Assembly: GCA_013365325.1 (NCBI GenBank)
Contig: JABVXV010000742.1
Location: forward strand, 1 to 11,205
Direction of reading: 5' to 3'
Origin: Dipetalonema caudispina
Lineage: Eukaryota; Nematoda; Chromadorea; Rhabditida; Onchocercidae
DNA length: 11,205 nt
Position 1 is the stretch's first letter. Each line of letters opens with the position of its first letter. A model generated the notes under the pieces. It was given only the letters and a program-made list of their open reading frames with translations. It had not been told where the DNA came from and made no database searches. Of this stretch, positions 8,419 through 11,205 are shown one piece after another. The translations under genes and the position numbers were made by a program.

Positions 8419-9437
8419 ATTCCATCGACGATCAACTCCATTATTGACAAGCGACTCAAGATTATCCTGTAACGTCTAAGAAGAACCTCTCTTAAGGAAG
8501 TAAATAACCTTCACCAAATATTCGAGAATGTCTAAAGCAAAGCTTTCCTAAATCAACAATCATAAAAAAATCACGACACATGCTTTCTTTTCACATAATG
8601 CCTATAATCGTCAAGAACTTATGTCGGGAATGGCTAGGAAATAATTATAATTTTTTCTCTTACTTTAATCGCATCAATTATCTATCGGAAAGTCCTAGCA
8701 AATGTTTTCTTCTATGATTGTTTAGTAGAAGAAGTTCATAAAATCAATCAGAGAATGTATCGAAGTTTTGAGAATTTTTAGCTTTATTGCTACATATCCT
8801 GTGTAATGACTATTTGCAGCCTTTAGTCACATCATTTGGTTCTTAGTAAAAATCGATCAGCCGCAGATTACTGTAAAGTCCTACCGTATACTGAGATCCA
8901 GAAAAGTTGCTAAAAATTTCTCTAATTTTTCTTCTACGACGTTTAAATTTTCGTAGAATTATATTTCATCTTTAAAACCTAGCAAGTAAAGGATCGATCC
9001 TAAAAATCGATTGATTTGATGTTGAATAAAATTACAGGAATCTTCTGCAACACTTTCCTACTTTTGAAAACAATTTAATCATTCCAAATCATCGTTCCCA
9101 GTCGAAAAATAATATAATGATAGATCCGATTGGTAATAGCTAAAAAATCTAATGGATTGTCAGCGGCGCTCGAGTCACTAATCATTTGCCGCTTAAAAAT
9201 TTACTTTCGGTCTTGATACACTTTAAACTGTTTTGAAAATTTCTACCTATCGAATATGTTGTCTCTACTTGTTTGATCTTTTCTCCGAGTAATCTTAGAA
9301 TGTCAAAAAGCGCCTCATTACTCTTTTTCGGGTCAATTATTTATTCAGTATTTTATTTTAGGGCTCATTTTAAATATTAGCTTCTTGATTACGTCTGATT
9401 TTAACCATTCTATGTGTTCACATAATTTGAACAAGCT
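8419..9437 (-). other. Interrupted coding-like segments, possible decayed gene or element
   Basis: Reading the minus strand right to left: a 30-codon frame at 9437-9345 (includes LCEHIEWLKSDVIKK), a 52-codon frame at 9340-9182 (includes SNEALFDILRLLGEKIKQVE), a 25-codon frame at 8958-8881 (NVVEEKLEKFLATFLDL), 13 codons at 8547-8509 (ESFALDILEYLVK) and 19 codons at 8475-8419 (TLQDNLESLVNNGVDRRWN). All are helix-like and charged, unlike typical A+T-rich noise, but they sit in different frames with stops between. Only the last two have splice-like edges (TTTAG, TTCTTAG|, AAT|GTAAAT). Frames of this length are also expected by chance in this base composition. The family is unknown; a retroelement Gag remnant is conceivable but unproven. 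Confidence 0.2.
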
Positions 9438-9834
9438 TTAATCAAAATCAAGATAATATCAAATTTGGATGACCAAATCAATTGCAGAAAATGATCAGTT
9501 ACTTTCAAGCTACAATGAAAAATGCCAATAGTGGTAAAAACGCGAACGATCGATGCATTAATACTTGATTTCGAGATGAATTTAATAATCTTTCTGGAAT
9601 GAGTAATCAACAGATCATTATTCATATATAAAATGGTTAAGCGTATTTTGATGGTAAACATCGGTTAACATTTGAATTTAATACCAATTCTTTCAGAAAT
9701 AACATTCTGATAAAAAAAAAATTGTTTTGAGAATGAGAAACCTTTGAATTTGTGAGTAGAAAATGCAAAATTGAATACACAAATGTTTTATTAGCAAAAT
9801 GAAAACATTTCATAACATATAAAAAAATTACCAA
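9438..9834. other. 3' flank of the secreted-peptide gene, no gene seen
   Basis: Apart from the polyadenylation signal at 9787-9792 I see no conserved feature. The minus-strand frames at 9410-9661 and 9637-9834 are rich in Ile, Phe, Asn and Lys, as expected for A+T-rich noise. The second overlaps the 3' untranslated region. Confidence 0.5.
9787..9792 (-). terminator. Polyadenylation signal AATAAA
   Basis: Minus-strand AATAAA lies 42 bases after the TAA at 9837-9835, the expected spacing for the 3' end of the secreted-peptide gene. Confidence 0.65.
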
Positions 9835-10349
9835 TTATTTCTTCTTGTCAGATAGTGTTGAATCAATTCCATTAAGATTTGTGCCGAACACATCTCCACC
9901 ATAAAATGGAGACCTAAAGTTTTTTTATGTATAAATATTACACTAATTTAATCACACTATCAGTCAATATCTTTACTTACTCATATAAAGATGGCATTTA
10001 ACATTAAGTTAAAAGATAATTTTAAAACTCTGAACATTTAACGTTTGGAATTTTCTGCAGCTCATGTAGATTTAACAATCTTTAGCAGCACTTTTCATAA
10101 CTATTTAAAGAAATGGATGTTGATGAAAAGTTTTTTTATGATCTGTTCTGTGAAGCTAAAACATAACAGAATATATCCCGGTATTTAAATCTTACAAATC
10201 GAGAAAAAAAAAAAAATAATTTACCATCCACCAATATACGGTCTAAATCTGTCGTAATATCCACCACCATAATACGAATGTCCCCAAACATACGATTCTA
10301 CATTTGCGATTGCTAGTATGGTAATCAATAACACCAATAAGTTCTTCAT
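9835..10349 (-). CDS. Small secreted Gly/Tyr-rich peptide, two exons
   Basis: Exon 1 is 10349-10225, exon 2 is 9913-9835; the 311-base intron has donor TG|GTAAAT and acceptor ACTTTAG, both phase 2. The product is 67 residues. Residues 1-19 form a signal peptide (MKNLLVLLITILAIANVES: Lys-Asn, hydrophobic core, small residue at the likely cut). The mature part begins YVWGHSYYGGGYYDRF, continues RPYIGGW across the junction, then SPFYGGDVFGTN, and ends with a Lys run (SDKKK). No Cys is present. The aromatic Tyr-Gly-Gly pattern recalls the short YGG/GYG peptides of nematodes (NLP and caenacin types, some antimicrobial), but this is class resemblance only. If the intron were retained, TGG TAA would stop the protein right at the junction, giving 42 residues. 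Neither product reaches a 70-codon filter. Confidence 0.75.
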
Positions 10350-10364
10350 ACTTTTTATCAAAAT

Positions 10365-10372
10365 CTGGTAAT
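10365..10372 (-). promoter_or_regulatory. Possible trans-splice acceptor of the secreted-peptide gene
   Basis: On the minus strand ATTACCAG ends at 10365, leaving a 15-base leader before the ATG at 10349. A leader that short is usual for trans-spliced nematode mRNAs. The pyrimidine match is weaker than for the MCMBP site. Confidence 0.3.
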
Positions 10373-10763
10373 TACTTTAAAAAATGTTAACATCGAGGCG
10401 TAAAAAAGATGATTTATATTGTTGTAAATTTTTATGCCGAATAAAGCATAAATTTCATTTTTTAAAATATTTTAAGCAATGAAATAATATGCAATTAAGT
10501 GAATAGTCTACGAAAAAGTCAGTGCTCTTTATTGATTTCCTGTCAATAATATTAAATTAGGGAGAGGATTGTAATAAAATTATTACTATAAGTAAGATGG
10601 AAGATAGGATTTGAGCAATTGAATTCGATATTGTTTATATTATGAGTTTTATAAATTGTGCGATGTGACATTAATTGTGTGTTCTCGTCTACTCCTCCTT
10701 TCGTCATCGAATGTTTATGAATTTTAAACGAATCCCTTAGCGTTCTAAATATTCATATTAATT

Positions 10764-10781
10764 AAAAAAAAAAAAAAAAAA
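10764..10781. repeat. 18-base A homopolymer
   Basis: Uninterrupted A run in intergenic DNA, about 200 bases downstream of the right-edge gene's stop codon. Confidence 0.9.
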
Positions 10782-10946
10782 TTGTCGAGAAATGGAAAAC
10801 ATTTTTTTTTTTCATTGGTAAAATTAGCTCAATTAACGAGAAATTATTAAGCTTCTGAATTCCCATCAAGACTTCCAATTATATTCATATTATTTTTTTT
10901 CATGATATTATAGAAAATACGCTTCATACGAAAAAAAAAAAAACAA

Positions 10947-11007
10947 TCTAAATAAATGGATTAATATTTTTTCGCTAGACGGAAAGATATTTATCCATTT
11001 ATTTAGA
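10947..11007. repeat. Perfect 15-bp inverted repeat spanning a stop codon
   Basis: TCTAAATAAATGGAT (10947-10961) is the exact reverse complement of 10993-11007, with a 31-base spacer. On the mRNA (minus) sense the first arm encodes the last codons, the TAA stop (11001-10999) and an overlapping AATAAA (11003-10998); the second arm lies in the 3' untranslated region. The inner bases can pair further with a bulge. Confidence 0.8.
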
Positions 11008-11205
11008 ATGCATTTTGACAAAGGCAGAATTAAGTGTTCTGCAGCATGGTACCATTGGACAACTGAGATGTTTTATGAAATTTGAATAATTTTCCAACAC
11101 ATCTGTCATTCTTCCAGATGAATAAGGTGGAAATTTTAAATGATGAATGCAGATTGTTTCAGGCTTGAGCTGAGAAGCTTTCCTGAAAACAAGAGCTCTG
11201 AAGCA
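10999..11205 (-). CDS. C-terminal exon of an unrecognised protein, partial at right edge
   Basis: A minus-strand frame is open from the window edge to TAA at 11001-10999 with no Met at its start. If translated from the edge it reads CFRALVFRKASQLKPETICI, and further on IHHLKFPPYSSGRMTDVLEN, then YSNFIKHLSCPMVPCCRTL and SAFVKMHSK. A 3' splice site, TTGTTTTCAG, ends at 11183 inside this frame, so the exon may begin at 11182 (phase 2, 60 codons) or extend past the edge. The composition (Pro, Cys, His, Gly, Arg among the A+T-favoured residues) is clearly coding-like compared with nearby noise. I do not recognise the family. An AATAAA overlaps the stop. Confidence 0.6.
   Translation of the reverse strand, partial: CFRALVFRKASQLKPETICIHHLKFPPYSSGRMTDVLENYSNFIKHLSCPMVPCCRTLNSAFVKMHSK

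Larger units (their letters stand above)
10350..10946. other. Intergenic region between two minus-strand genes
   Basis: No gene seen on either strand. It contains an A18 run (10764-10781) and short A or T runs, and should hold the 3' flank of the right-edge gene and the promoter or outron of the secreted-peptide gene. At about 650 bases between the two genes it is wide for a nematode operon. Confidence 0.5.

Noticed and set aside
8990..9001. 12-base palindrome AGGATCGATCCT
   Set aside because: Single copy with no symmetrical extension; consistent with chance.
9162..9193. Hairpin with AGCGGC/GCCGCT arms
   Set aside because: Six-bp stem with a 20-base loop, single and not next to a gene end; too weak to call.
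11157..11205. Plus-strand exon after GTTTCAG at the right edge
   Set aside because: The minus-strand frame over the same bases is longer, ends at a proper stop and has stronger protein character.
1..11205. Bacterial operons, CRISPR arrays, insertion sequences, attachment sites, spliced-leader or 5S genes
   Set aside because: The gene structure is eukaryotic with many introns, and I found no regular repeat array, transposase, or SL1/5S-like sequence.

Overview
The window looks like A+T-rich nuclear DNA of a nematode, most likely clade III (filarial or ascaridoid type). The reasons are TTTTCAG-type 3' splice sites, introns of about 85 to 525 bases, a spliced-leader-type acceptor just upstream of a start codon, and small genes with short leaders. 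The species is inferred, not proven. All supported intact genes lie on the minus strand, and much of the middle of the window is non-coding.

Right to left on the minus strand, the window holds three genes. (1) The C-terminal exon of an unrecognised gene enters from the right edge and stops at 10999. Its stop codon sits inside one arm of a perfect 15-bp inverted repeat. (2) A complete two-exon gene at 10349-9835 encodes a 67-residue secreted peptide rich in Gly and Tyr, with an AATAAA signal about 40 bases past the stop. (3) The leftmost 4.8 kb is a 14-exon gene for the MCM complex-binding protein (MCMBP). I rebuilt it exon by exon: every intron phase closes, and the product aligns end to end with the animal family. 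The last bases of the gene fall outside the left edge. Several of its exons are shorter than 35 codons and are invisible to an ORF-length filter. Several longer ORFs in the same stretch run through introns.

The centre (about 4.9-9.8 kb) has no intact gene I can support. It contains a decayed C2H2 zinc-finger relic on the plus strand (about 6.24-6.56 kb), a 13-bp stem-loop, a cluster of long T tracts including one of 46 T, and a 1 kb stretch (8.4-9.4 kb) with short, interrupted coding-like segments on the minus strand whose identity I cannot establish. The three minus-strand genes show no functional link to one another: one is a DNA-replication factor, one a secreted peptide, one unknown. I found no mobile element with clear termini, no tRNA, no rRNA, no CRISPR array and no clearly new system.
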